From NCBI GenBank assembly GCA_016199905.1, contig JACQFU010000005.1, positions 1-21,844 on the forward strand: a stretch of DNA of 21,844 nucleotides, read 5' to 3'. The notes under the pieces are model-generated. The model was not told the DNA's origin, did not search any database, and was given only the letters and a program-made list of their open reading frames with translations. How positions within the stretch are numbered: the first letter of the stretch is position 1; each line of letters starts with the position of its first letter. The stretch is from Candidatus Wallbacteria bacterium. GTDB taxonomy: Bacteria > Muiribacteriota > UBA6191 > JACPRK01. The position numbers were made by a program, and so were the translations under genes. Shown in pieces: positions 14,018 to 21,844 of the stretch.

Positions 14018-14740
14018 ATGCAGGCACTTGCCGAGAGCCGCGTCCTCGACGCCAATCGGGCCGATCCCGGGATCGATCTGTTGGTCGAGATGGCCGAGCG
14101 CAACGAGATCGATCCCTGGGACATCGACATCATCCAGGTAACCAATCGTTACCTGCTGCGGTTGGACGAGCTGGGGCAGGCCAACCTGCCAGTCACGGGA
14201 AAGATGTTCTTCTACGCCGCGGTGCTTCTGCGGATGAAAGCCGAAGCGCTGGCTCGACAGTGCGACCTCCTCCCCGCCATCGGCTCGGAGGCGGAGGGCG
14301 AGGGGCTGGAGGACGGCGCCTATCTGGAGCTGTTGCCGGACAGGCTGCGCCGCCGCCGCGTCGACATCCTGGTTTACCCGAAGCCGCAGCACAACCATCG
14401 CCGTCCGATTACGTTAAAGGACTTGATCGACGCGCTGACTCTCTACGAGCGGCAGTCCGCGGCCCGCCGCCTGCGCGCGCCTGGTGTGATGGCAGCCGAG
14501 GATGTCATTGAGTCGACGCACCAGGACCACATCGGCAACGATATCGAGCGAATACAGGAGGTCCTTACCCGGCTCATCGGCGAGATGACCGGTGAGGTGC
14601 GCTTCGATTTCAAGGACCTTCTGGTGGACGGGCTCTCGGCGATCACGGCGTTCATGGCGCTGATGTTTCTCGCCTCCGACGGCGTGGTCGACTTCGAACA
14701 GGAATTCTTCTATGGAGACCTGGTGGTGAAGCGTGCTTGA
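14018..14740 (+). CDS. scpA: Segregation and condensation protein A (kleisin)
   Basis: A 240-residue kleisin subunit that bridges the SMC heads and recruits ScpB. The N-terminal SMC-binding part carries the family pattern GIDLLVEMAERNEIDPWDIDI and LPVTGKMFFYAAVLLRMKAEAL (residues about 18-78). A variable acidic linker and an Arg-rich patch (LRRRRVDI) follow. The C-terminal winged helix ends in VDFEQEFFYGDLVV, where archaeal relatives have a similar GDI motif. The ATG at 14018 is one nucleotide after the smc stop, and its end overlaps scpB by 8 nt, so the three genes are translationally coupled. Confidence 0.94.
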   Translation: MQALAESRVLDANRADPGIDLLVEMAERNEIDPWDIDIIQVTNRYLLRLDELGQANLPVTGKMFFYAAVLLRMKAEALARQCDLLPAIGSEAEGEGLEDGAYLELLPDRLRRRRVDILVYPKPQHNHRRPITLKDLIDALTLYERQSAARRLRAPGVMAAEDVIESTHQDHIGNDIERIQEVLTRLIGEMTGEVRFDFKDLLVDGLSAITAFMALMFLASDGVVDFEQEFFYGDLVVKRA

Positions 14741-15575
14741 CATAGAGTCCGGCCTCCGGCCGTCGGAGCCCGGAGTGGATACGGTCCTGGAGACGCAGTC
14801 GCCGGAGGTCCAGGCGCCGCAGTCCGTGGGGGCTCTCCCCGAGCAGCCTCCGGCGGACTCGGCTGCAGCGGTCGTTCCCGGCCCGGCGGTCGAAGCGTCG
14901 GCTTCCGAGGCCGCTGAGGTTGAGGAAGTCGACGTCGTGCCCCTCGATCTCCCAGCTCGGGCTCCCGTTTCAGAGATCCAGATTTTCCCGGATGCCCCGG
15001 AGGTTTCGTTGCGTGGCAAGGTCGAGGCGCTGCTCTTTGCTTCGCCGGCTCCGTTGCGGATTTTCGAGCTCTGTAAGTTCCTGGATAAGTCGAAAAGTTC
15101 GGTCAAGAGGGCCCTGGACGAGCTGATTGCGGATCTCAACGGTCGCAATGGCGCGCTCACCGTGACGCGCCAGGGTTCGGCCTACTCGATCGTTCTGAAG
15201 AGCGATTACCAGGAGATCGCGTCTCTCTTCATGCCGCCGGAGCTGGAGCCAGCGTCGTTGAAGACGCTCTCCGTCATCGCCGTGAATCAGCCGCTGACAC
15301 AATCCAAGCTGGTCGAGTTGCGTGGCAGCACCGCCTACGAACACGTGAAGGGCCTTCTGGAGAAGGGCTACGTGAAGCGACGGCGCGATGGAAACACCTA
15401 CATCTTGCGCACTACGAGGACCTTCGCCATTCGCTTTCGCGTCGAAGACGACCCGGAGAAGATCCGCGAAGCGATGCTGCAACTGGAGCGTCGCAGCGCC
15501 GAGCTGGCAGCTCTGGTCGAACCCGACGCCGTCGAAGAGGCGCCAGCTTTGTCGGAAGAGCAACCTCCCGAGTAG
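14733..15575 (+). CDS. scpB: Segregation and condensation protein B
   Basis: The winged-helix partner that dimerises and binds ScpA. The 280-residue protein starts at GTG 14733, overlapping the scpA stop. About 90 residues of acidic, Pro/Ala/Glu-rich, probably disordered sequence precede the conserved core. Core motifs start at LRGKVEALLFASPAPL (about 93-108), the first winged helix. The second winged helix contains LKTLSVIAVNQPLTQSKLVELRG and TAYEHVKGLLEKGYVKRR, the ScpB hallmark. A second acidic tail (VEPDAVEEAPALSEEQPPE) ends the protein. An internal start nearer the core is possible, but no ribosome-binding site favours one, and the 8-nt overlap with scpA supports the long form. Confidence 0.93.
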   Translation: MLDIESGLRPSEPGVDTVLETQSPEVQAPQSVGALPEQPPADSAAAVVPGPAVEASASEAAEVEEVDVVPLDLPARAPVSEIQIFPDAPEVSLRGKVEALLFASPAPLRIFELCKFLDKSKSSVKRALDELIADLNGRNGALTVTRQGSAYSIVLKSDYQEIASLFMPPELEPASLKTLSVIAVNQPLTQSKLVELRGSTAYEHVKGLLEKGYVKRRRDGNTYILRTTRTFAIRFRVEDDPEKIREAMLQLERRSAELAALVEPDAVEEAPALSEEQPPE

Positions 15576-15594
15576 TCTCGCCGCTCTTCGCGGA

Positions 15595-16329
15595 TCAGTA
15601 CATCTTCCGGAACTTGACCTTAGCCGGCGGTTCGGGTGTGATCCACCGGATCGAGCGGGTGAAGATGTCACCGGCGCGAGCGGCGTCAGCGGCCCGAGTC
15701 AGATCGCAGCCGAACCAGGCTGCGCGGTTGTTGCGGGCGCCCAGTTTCTCGATCCGCGCTGCAGTCGGGCGCGAAGCGCCCTCGTCCGGCGTCCAGAAGA
15801 CGATCTCGGGATGAGGCGTCGTTTCGCCGTGGGTCGACTTGACGTAATCGGCCGTCTCTGTACCCGGAGTGGACAGCTTCAACTTGCGACCATCGGCGAT
15901 CACATCGGCGAGACGGCCGTTCAGCTCGGTCACGATGGGGCTGAAGCGCTTGATCCGAAGCCCGAAGACCTTCGCCATTACCTCCGGCAACACGTTGCCG
16001 AGATGGTCCCCGATCAGCAGCAGGCGGCCTCCCTTGTCGACATACGCCAGAAGTGTGGCTGCTCCGCCTTCGATACCCTTCGGGTTGGCGCTCTCCCCGG
16101 CGAGCCAGACCACGGTGGCGTAGGCATCGAGCGCGGTGGCAGGCACCGTGCCGGCCTGGCTCACGTTCCATGCGGCGTACGTGCGCTGCGCGGTCAAACA
16201 GAGCGGTCCATAGAACGGCTCCAGTTGCTTGGAGCCGGCGTCGTCTACCAGCAACACGTCCGGTTCGAACGCGAATCCGCTGGAGAGCGACAGGATCAGA
16301 AGGGCGATGACCAGTAGTGGAAAGCGCAT
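15595..16329 (-). CDS. Secreted protein with a glutamine-amidotransferase-like fold (unknown function)
   Basis: A 244-residue protein whose ATG at 16329 follows GAGAGG at 16338-16343 (8-nt spacing). Residues 1-22 are a signal peptide (MRFPLLVIALLILSLSSGFAF). The mature part opens with VLLVDDAGSK and continues with TYAAWNV, LDAYATVVWLAGES, LLAYVDKGGRLLLIGDHLGN. This alternating strand/helix pattern is that of class-I glutamine amidotransferase-like Rossmann domains found in secreted peptidases and ThuA/DUF4350-type proteins. No catalytic Cys-His-Glu triad is evident, so a binding role is as likely as an enzymatic one. It sits 59 nt downstream of the histidine kinase stop but has its own promoter. 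An upstream in-frame ATG at 16422 lies inside the kinase gene and is not used. Confidence 0.78.
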   Translation of the reverse strand: MRFPLLVIALLILSLSSGFAFEPDVLLVDDAGSKQLEPFYGPLCLTAQRTYAAWNVSQAGTVPATALDAYATVVWLAGESANPKGIEGGAATLLAYVDKGGRLLLIGDHLGNVLPEVMAKVFGLRIKRFSPIVTELNGRLADVIADGRKLKLSTPGTETADYVKSTHGETTPHPEIVFWTPDEGASRPTAARIEKLGARNNRAAWFGCDLTRAADAARAGDIFTRSIRWITPEPPAKVKFRKMY

Positions 16330-16363
16330 CGTGGGGACCTCTCCTTCGAGAGTGAAGCCCGGC

Positions 16364-16392
16364 ATGATAGCCGCCCGTAGGGAAAGCGTCAA
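16364..16392 (-). promoter_or_regulatory. Sigma-70-type promoter of the secreted protein
   Basis: The minus strand has TTGACG (16392-16387, 5/6), a 17-nt spacer, and TATCAT (16369-16364, 5/6). The -35 overlaps the histidine kinase stop codon, so the secreted gene can be expressed independently of the kinase. Confidence 0.7.
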
Positions 16393-19202
16393 CCCCTGCG
16401 TCTCATGGCTTGACTCAGGCATTCTACGAGATCGTTCTTATCGAATGGCTTACGCAAACAGCCCGCGGGTTGACGCCCTTGGGCGTCTATCAGATCCGAG
16501 AGCACAGGAGCGCTCCCGGACATCACGACCAGAGGCAGGTGAGGGTGATCCTGAAGCAGTTCCTTGTAGAGTTCGGCGTCGTTTCGACCAAAGAGATTGA
16601 GATCCGTCAGGATCAGCCCGAGATCGTTGGTCTGAAGTTGGAAGCGAGCCTCTTCTGCATTCGAGGCTTCCACCGGATGATAGCCTTCGTCCTCCAGGAA
16701 AAAGCAGATGCCGCGACGTAGGTCTTCCTCGTCCTCGATAACCAGCACTCGGACCGGCTTCGCGTCGGCCGCGGTGGGTTCTTGCAGCACTTCGATTATC
16801 TTGCGCGTCAAAGAATCCACGCTGAATGGTTTCTGGATGAAAGCGGTGCCTGGCGAGAGCATTTCCTGATAGACGACTGCGCTGTCGGTGTAGCCCGACA
16901 TGAAGAGGACCTTCATCTGGGGCCGCTTGGGAATTAGAACCTCGGCCAGCTCGCGGCCGCTCATCTGAGGCATCACGATATCGGTCAGCAGCAAATGGAT
17001 GGGGCCGTTGTAACGGCTGCTGGCTTCGATGGCCTCTGGACCATTCGTTGCAAGCAGCATCGTGTAACCGCTGGATTCGAGGATCTTTCGCACGGCATCG
17101 CGCACCATCTCCGCATCTTCGACGACCAGGATAGTGGCGGTGCCTCGATGCTGTCCCGACGAACTGGCGACGTTGACTGTAGGAACGGCTTCCTCGAATA
17201 CGCGGGGCAGATAGATTTTGAAGGTCGAACCTCGCCCAGGTTCGCTATAGACCCACATGTGGCCGCTGCTCTGCTTCACAATGCCAAGGGCCGTTGGCAG
17301 GCCCAAGCCGGTGCCCTTGCCTCGCTCCTTGGTCGTGAAGAACGGCTCGAAGATACGCAACCGGGTATCTTCGTCCATCCCGATTCCGGTGTCGCTGACC
17401 GTGAGCTGAACGTAGGGGCCCGGAGATACCCCCGTGTGGAGGCGACAGTACTCGGCGTCGAGCTCGGTGTTGCCGGTCTCCACGGTGAGGCGGCCACCTT
17501 TGGGCATCGCGTCGCGAGCGTTCACCACCAAGTTCACGATGACTTGCACGACCTGGCTCGGGTCGGCTTTCACGTTGCCCGCGCCCGGATCGCAGGCGAT
17601 GATCAGGTCCAGATCTTCTCCAATGAGGCGTCGAACCATCTCCTCGATGCCGGTGACCACCTCTGTCAGATCGATAACCTTCGGCTTGAAGACCTGCCGG
17701 CGACTGATCGCAAGCAACTGATTGGTGAGCGACGTGGCCCGCTCGGAAGCGGAGCGGATGCTTTCGAGATCGCTGCGGGCTCGACTGTCGAGCAGGTTGC
17801 TTCGCAGCAGCAGGCCGCAATTGGTGAGAATCACTGAAAGCAGGTTGTTGAAATCGTGGGCTAGTCCGCCGGCCAGCCGTCCGATCGACTCCATTTTCTG
17901 CGATTGGATGAACTGTTCTTCGAGTCGCTTGCGCTCCGTGATGTCGACCAGGTTGCAGACGACCTGCATTCCTGTGGAAGTCCGAAGGGGACTGAGACCG
18001 ATTTCGACAGGAAACTCGGTGCCGTCCTTACGCATCGCCTTGAGGTCGCGTCCAGCGCCCATCAGACGCGTGCTCGGGCTGGACACGAAGCGTGCTCGGT
18101 TCATCGGGTGAGCCAATCGGAAGCGTTCGGGGACGAACAGGTCGATCTCCTGGCCGATCAAGCCGCCAGGGGCGCAACCCAGGAGGGTCTCGGCCAGGCT
18201 GCTCGCCAACAGAATTTTCCCATTTTCATCGACCAGCAAGAGACCGTTCGGCGACCATTCCACCATGGCCCGGAAGCGCTCTTCGCTTTGCCGTAGAGCC
18301 GTCTCCCAGTGGAAGCGTTTCACCATCATGCCGAGCAGGTTGGCCACGCTCTGGAGAAAATGGATATCGTCGCTCAGAAAGACGCGGCGGCGGTTGTCCC
18401 ATGCGCCGAGCAGTCCGTAGGGACCGTCCTGTCCTTGCACTACCAAGCTCACGCCGCTCACCACCCCGCGCTTTTCCAGCAGCGGCGAGCGTATGAACCG
18501 CTTGTCGCGCATCAAATCGTCGATAACGAGCGGAGACGTGCAAGAGAGTGTGTAGTGCGTTTGAGTTCCGATGCCCGATTTGACGGTCTCGGTCCCGATG
18601 GCGCCGTGTTCCCACCCGATCCCCGCGGTCAGTCGAAGGCAGCCATGCTCGGGTTCCAATTGCAGCAGATCGCAGAACGGAACCTGCATCGTCCTGGCGA
18701 TGATCGCCGTGGTCTCTTGCGCGAGTGTGGGGATGTCCTGCCCCCCGAGCGCCAGCTGTCCTATCTGCGCGATTGCGGCTTGCTGATGCGCGCGTGTTTC
18801 GAGCTGGCCCTCCACAGCGCGACGTCGCCGATACTCGGCAGCGCGACGTTCTGCGATTGTCAGACGGCTGTCCAGCACTTCGTCATCCAGCGGCCGCTGG
18901 ATGAGGTCGGTGGCGCCTGCATCGATGGCGTCGCTGGGGTTGATGAGCCGTGTGCGGCTTGCGGTCAGCAGGATCACGACGTCGTCGCCTTGAGGCGCCT
19001 GCCGGATCTGGCGGCAGATTTCCATGGCGTCGCCATCCGGCAGATACCGACTCACGACGACGACGTCGAAGAGCTCCTTCTTGCAGAGGTCCGTCGCGAT
19101 GGCAGCGCTGGCCGTCGTTTCTACGACGTATCCCCGGCGTTGAAGGACCGCCGTCTGGTGATTCCGAATCTCCTCGTCCTGCTCGACGATGAGGGCCTTC
19201 AT
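16389..19202 (-). CDS. Soluble hybrid histidine kinase with three receiver domains (REC-GAF-PAS-HK-REC-REC)
   Basis: A 937-residue protein without transmembrane segments, so a cytoplasmic sensor. Domains in order: a degenerate receiver (about 1-115), GAF (140-300), PAS (305-425), HisKA with His449 in GGLAHDFNN, and HATPase_c with VNLVVNARDAM (N-box), DTGIGM (604-609), IFEPFFTTKE and GKGTGLGLP. It ends with two receivers (about 690-808 and 818-935), whose phospho-acceptors are Asp741 (LLLTDIVMP) and Asp867 (LILTDLNLF), with Lys791 and Lys918 in the usual positions. The first receiver has Ser51 where the acceptor Asp should be (VVVVSRYLPD) and lacks the acidic pair and the KP lysine, so it is probably not phosphorylated. 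No DNA-binding regulator is adjacent; signal input (GAF/PAS) and output are unknown. It begins 34 nt after the pepN stop. Confidence 0.9.
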   Translation of the reverse strand: MKALIVEQDEEIRNHQTAVLQRRGYVVETTASAAIATDLCKKELFDVVVVSRYLPDGDAMEICRQIRQAPQGDDVVILLTASRTRLINPSDAIDAGATDLIQRPLDDEVLDSRLTIAERRAAEYRRRRAVEGQLETRAHQQAAIAQIGQLALGGQDIPTLAQETTAIIARTMQVPFCDLLQLEPEHGCLRLTAGIGWEHGAIGTETVKSGIGTQTHYTLSCTSPLVIDDLMRDKRFIRSPLLEKRGVVSGVSLVVQGQDGPYGLLGAWDNRRRVFLSDDIHFLQSVANLLGMMVKRFHWETALRQSEERFRAMVEWSPNGLLLVDENGKILLASSLAETLLGCAPGGLIGQEIDLFVPERFRLAHPMNRARFVSSPSTRLMGAGRDLKAMRKDGTEFPVEIGLSPLRTSTGMQVVCNLVDITERKRLEEQFIQSQKMESIGRLAGGLAHDFNNLLSVILTNCGLLLRSNLLDSRARSDLESIRSASERATSLTNQLLAISRRQVFKPKVIDLTEVVTGIEEMVRRLIGEDLDLIIACDPGAGNVKADPSQVVQVIVNLVVNARDAMPKGGRLTVETGNTELDAEYCRLHTGVSPGPYVQLTVSDTGIGMDEDTRLRIFEPFFTTKERGKGTGLGLPTALGIVKQSSGHMWVYSEPGRGSTFKIYLPRVFEEAVPTVNVASSSGQHRGTATILVVEDAEMVRDAVRKILESSGYTMLLATNGPEAIEASSRYNGPIHLLLTDIVMPQMSGRELAEVLIPKRPQMKVLFMSGYTDSAVVYQEMLSPGTAFIQKPFSVDSLTRKIIEVLQEPTAADAKPVRVLVIEDEEDLRRGICFFLEDEGYHPVEASNAEEARFQLQTNDLGLILTDLNLFGRNDAELYKELLQDHPHLPLVVMSGSAPVLSDLIDAQGRQPAGCLRKPFDKNDLVECLSQAMRRRG

Positions 19203-19213
19203 CTAAAACCGCT

Positions 19214-19222
19214 ATTCTAGCA
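19214..19222 (-). promoter_or_regulatory. Extended -10 element before the histidine kinase
   Basis: The minus strand reads TGC-TAGAAT (5/6 hexamer plus TGN), 11 nt before the ATG at 19202, which has no Shine-Dalgarno sequence. A transcript from here would have a leader of only a few bases. The only -35-like sequence (CTGAAA, 19240-19235) is 15 nt away, too close. Confidence 0.35.
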
Positions 19223-19236
19223 CGCGGGCCCGGCTT

Positions 19237-21786
19237 TCAGCGTCGCTCGGCAGCCCGGATCCGCAAGCACCGGTTCAGCTCGTCGAGGGCATCCAGGAGC
19301 GGACGGCGCGTGTGTTCGGCAAGATCCGGATGCGAGTTGAGGAACTGCTGGGCCCGGGCAGCCACGCCGTTCTCGTGCAAGCAGTCGGGGAAGAAACTTT
19401 CCACGAAGGCGTCGACGAACTCCGGGTCACGCGTGCGGCCCAGCTCCGGCAGTACCTCGAAGTACAGCCCGGAGATTTCTCCCAGCAACTTCTTCTGGTG
19501 AACCCAGAAGAGGCCTTCCGCTGCGTTTCGAAGCTGTTCGACGGACATCGACCGATCGGTCGTGCATTGTTCCCAGACCTTCTTTTTCGTTTTGGGATCC
19601 GGTAGCGAGGCTTCGACCTTGAGCGCCTGGCGATGACCATAGTCGGTAGAATCGAGGGTAAGCTGCGCGGCAATCCGTTCCCGGGCCTGCGGACGGTTGA
19701 AGGCGCAGAGGCGCGAAACAATCTGCCAGCGTCGCATGGGGTCCAGTTCCAGTCCGGGGACGATTCGTTTGCCGTCCAGGATCCCCTCTAGGCTCGCCAG
19801 GGAAGGCGTATCTGTTGCGACTTCGAGGGCCAGCTCGAACCAGACTCGTTGCATATCGCTCCGGGGAGCCGACTTTTCGAGTTGCTCCCAGGCGGCCTTC
19901 TCGAAGCGGTTTACCATCTCTTCGTGTCTGGCGACGACGTAATGGTTGACCACCGTGACCATCACGGGAACGAGGCCCTGAAGGATCTTGGAGTCTTTCT
20001 CCAGCGGCGCTTTCGCCAGAAAGGTCTCCAGCATCTCCACGGGAGCCAGTGCGCCATCCCGAACCATTTGACGCAGCGTCAACCAGACGCCTCGGCGAGT
20101 CAGGCCATCGTCGAGGCGCTCCAGATGTCCCCGGGCGAAGTCGAGAGAGCGCGTGTCGAGTGCAAATCGGGCATACGCGTAGTCACCGTGGTTCGGCCAA
20201 ACGAAGGCAGGAATCCGCGTTCCCGTGAGCGCCGCCACTGGCGTAGAAGCCCCGTCGATCGATACCGGTACGGTTTGCCGTAGCGTCAGAGCCGCGCTGC
20301 CCGTATCGTCGTAGACGGCAACCTCTAGTTTTTGAGGCCGGAGTTTTCCATCGCCAGTTCCAGTTTCTTGTGTGAGGACATAGGCCTTCACCTTGTCTCC
20401 CGCTGTCTGCATGGAAGGGACAAGCCGGTTGACGCCCGACGTTTTCAGGTGCAGCTTCCGCCAGCTGGAGAGATCGGTGCCGCCCGCTTTGGCGAGGGCA
20501 GCGAAGAAGTCGCCCGTGTCCGCGTTGTTCCAGGCGTGGTCTCGAAAGAAGGCCTTCATCCCTTTTCGGAACTGCTCGAGGCCGATGTAGTGAGCAAGCT
20601 GCTTCAGCAACGACGCGCCTTTGCCGTAGGTGATATCGTCGAAGTTACTGAGCGCCGTATCGGTGTCTTCGACTATTCCCGACACCGGGTGGGTCGTCGG
20701 CAACTGGTCTTTGCGGTACGCGGGGATCTTCTGCGTGAAGAGGAACTCCTCGAACGCATCGGTGAAGCTCGTAGCTCGCGACAGCGCCGTGAAGCTCATG
20801 AACGTGGCAAAACTTTCGTTGAGCCAGAGTCCGTCCCACCAGCGCATCGTCACCAGATTTCCAAACCACTGGTGGGCCATCTCGTGGAGCAGCAGATCGG
20901 CGCGGTCCAGCCTTTCGGCCAGAGTGGGATGGTGACGGAAGAGGTAGTGCTCGTGAAACGTGATGGCACCCGGATTTTCCATGGCGCCTGTGTTGAAGTC
21001 GGGAACGAAGATCTCGTCGTATTTCTCGAACGGATACGCGACGCCGAAGAAGTCTTGATAGAACGCGAGTCCTCGGCGGGTGATCTCGAAAACCTCTGCG
21101 GCGTCGAGGTACTTCTTCATCGACTGGCGCGCGAGGATGCGAGTAGGAATTTTAGCCTCGGGATCGGAGAGTACCGTCCACGGCCCGGCACCGGCGAAGA
21201 GTAGGTATGTCGAAAGGCGTGGAGTCGGTGAGAATTCGTGCCGAACCCCCGATTCGCTTTTCTCGGCTCGCTTCTCCGGAGAGTTCGAGACGGCTGTCCA
21301 GCCATCGGGCGCTGTCACATGGACGCGAAAGATTCCCTTCAGGTCGGGCTGGTCGAAGCAGGGGATGAGCCGATGCGCGAAGAAAGGCTCGAAGTCCGTG
21401 AACACGTATTCCCGATGGTCTGTCGGATCGACGTTTCGGAAGACTCCGCTGGAGCCATGGTCGAACGCGTTTTCATAGCAAACGCGCACTTCGTTGTCAC
21501 CGGTTCGCAACAGCTTAGCCGGGAGCTCCAGGTACGCCTTGTCGCTACTTGGCAAAGTCGCCGTCTCTCCGTTGACCACGAACTTAGAAATCTTCTTGCT
21601 GCGAAAATCGACCTTTAAAGCCTTGGAGGCATCTTTCAAGTCAAAATGCAGCGCGACGTCGCCGTTATACGACTCGGAGCCGCCGACGAAAGTCAGACTG
21701 ATGTCGTAGCAGAGATCCTCTATTGTCACTGACTTCTGTTGGCGTCGGATAGCCACCCTGGTGCGAGGTCTGATCCATAGACCCAT
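19237..21786 (-). CDS. pepN: Aminopeptidase N (M1 family zinc metalloprotease)
   Basis: An 849-residue M1 aminopeptidase that releases N-terminal residues from peptides, probably in the cytoplasm (no signal peptide). The exopeptidase motif GAMEN is at 267-271. The zinc site is HEMAH (His301, Glu302, His305) with the third ligand Glu324 in LNESFA, and Tyr387 in DDITYGKG is the transition-state tyrosine. The C-terminal helical domain (from about 530, with RQMVRDGALAPVEMLETFL and DPMRRWQIVSRLCAF) is like the Streptomyces-type PepN with an ERAP1-like C-terminal domain, and length fits that group (about 850). The ATG at 21786 has a weak GGGACGGA upstream; the frame is open for only 13-20 more codons and has no better start. 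It is the first gene of the leftward block, followed by the histidine kinase after 34 nt. Confidence 0.96.
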   Translation of the reverse strand: MGLWIRPRTRVAIRRQQKSVTIEDLCYDISLTFVGGSESYNGDVALHFDLKDASKALKVDFRSKKISKFVVNGETATLPSSDKAYLELPAKLLRTGDNEVRVCYENAFDHGSSGVFRNVDPTDHREYVFTDFEPFFAHRLIPCFDQPDLKGIFRVHVTAPDGWTAVSNSPEKRAEKSESGVRHEFSPTPRLSTYLLFAGAGPWTVLSDPEAKIPTRILARQSMKKYLDAAEVFEITRRGLAFYQDFFGVAYPFEKYDEIFVPDFNTGAMENPGAITFHEHYLFRHHPTLAERLDRADLLLHEMAHQWFGNLVTMRWWDGLWLNESFATFMSFTALSRATSFTDAFEEFLFTQKIPAYRKDQLPTTHPVSGIVEDTDTALSNFDDITYGKGASLLKQLAHYIGLEQFRKGMKAFFRDHAWNNADTGDFFAALAKAGGTDLSSWRKLHLKTSGVNRLVPSMQTAGDKVKAYVLTQETGTGDGKLRPQKLEVAVYDDTGSAALTLRQTVPVSIDGASTPVAALTGTRIPAFVWPNHGDYAYARFALDTRSLDFARGHLERLDDGLTRRGVWLTLRQMVRDGALAPVEMLETFLAKAPLEKDSKILQGLVPVMVTVVNHYVVARHEEMVNRFEKAAWEQLEKSAPRSDMQRVWFELALEVATDTPSLASLEGILDGKRIVPGLELDPMRRWQIVSRLCAFNRPQARERIAAQLTLDSTDYGHRQALKVEASLPDPKTKKKVWEQCTTDRSMSVEQLRNAAEGLFWVHQKKLLGEISGLYFEVLPELGRTRDPEFVDAFVESFFPDCLHENGVAARAQQFLNSHPDLAEHTRRPLLDALDELNRCLRIRAAERR

Positions 21787-21844
21787 GAGAAGTCCGTCCC
21801 ACGCTGTAGCCCGACCCGTAACATGCGCATGACAGGCCTACGAG

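Noticed and set aside
12247..14145. Long minus-strand open frame across smc
   Set aside because: It is a leucine/glutamine-rich antisense shadow of the SMC coiled coil, with no start signals.
19214..19240. Complete sigma-70 promoter for the histidine kinase
   Set aside because: The only -35-like sequence is 15 nt from the -10, too short. Only the extended -10 is kept, at low confidence.
1..21844. CRISPR arrays, tRNA/rRNA genes, insertion sequences or attachment sites
   Set aside because: No direct repeats, terminal inverted repeats, transposase motifs or RNA-gene signatures were seen on either strand by eye.

Overview
The window is dense, high-GC bacterial chromosome with ten largely intact housekeeping or hypothetical genes plus one edge-truncated gene, several short promoters and one clear terminator. 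I see no insertion sequence, prophage, CRISPR array, tRNA or rRNA. Codon use, signal peptides, an SMC-ScpA-ScpB operon and a soluble hybrid histidine kinase point to a free-living bacterium. The mix (PHP phosphoesterase, TPR proteins, actinobacterial-type PepN, archaeal/cyanobacterial-looking SMC) would fit Acidobacteriota or a similar deep, high-GC phylum, but the sequence alone does not settle the taxon.

Layout. 1-1420 (minus): a PHP-domain phosphoesterase and, overlapping its end, a TPR protein with a signal peptide that runs off the window. 1421-1790: a divergent intergenic stretch with a decayed PKD-like coding remnant. 1791-5204 (plus): a PLP-dependent threonine/serine dehydratase-type enzyme, a phage-holin-4-superfamily membrane protein, and a peptidase MA-like metalloprotease fused to a polytopic membrane domain. 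5207-9472 (minus): a tight three-gene operon of a 68-residue helical protein, a Rad50/YhaN-like ATPase with a transmembrane hairpin in the middle of its coiled coil, and a HEAT-repeat protein. 9473-9724 holds two back-to-back promoters. 9725-10234 (plus): a small exported protein of unknown function followed by a strong terminator. 10304-15575 (plus): the smc-scpA-scpB operon. 15595-21786 (minus): PepN aminopeptidase, a hybrid histidine kinase with three receiver domains, and a secreted protein with its own promoter.

The most interesting part is the juxtaposition of two SMC-superfamily machines. One is a complete condensin (SMC-ScpA-ScpB) whose sequence looks more like the archaeal/cyanobacterial type than the usual bacterial type. 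The other, 1 kb away and divergently transcribed, is a Mre11-less Rad50-like ATPase that seems to be anchored in the membrane where Rad50 carries its zinc hook, with a translationally coupled tiny upstream protein and a HEAT scaffold downstream. That operon is the best candidate for an undescribed system. Its function cannot be read from the sequence.

A secondary theme is start-site architecture. Three genes without a convincing Shine-Dalgarno sequence have an extended -10-like element (TGC + hexamer) 6-11 nt before the start codon, which would give leaderless or nearly leaderless transcripts.
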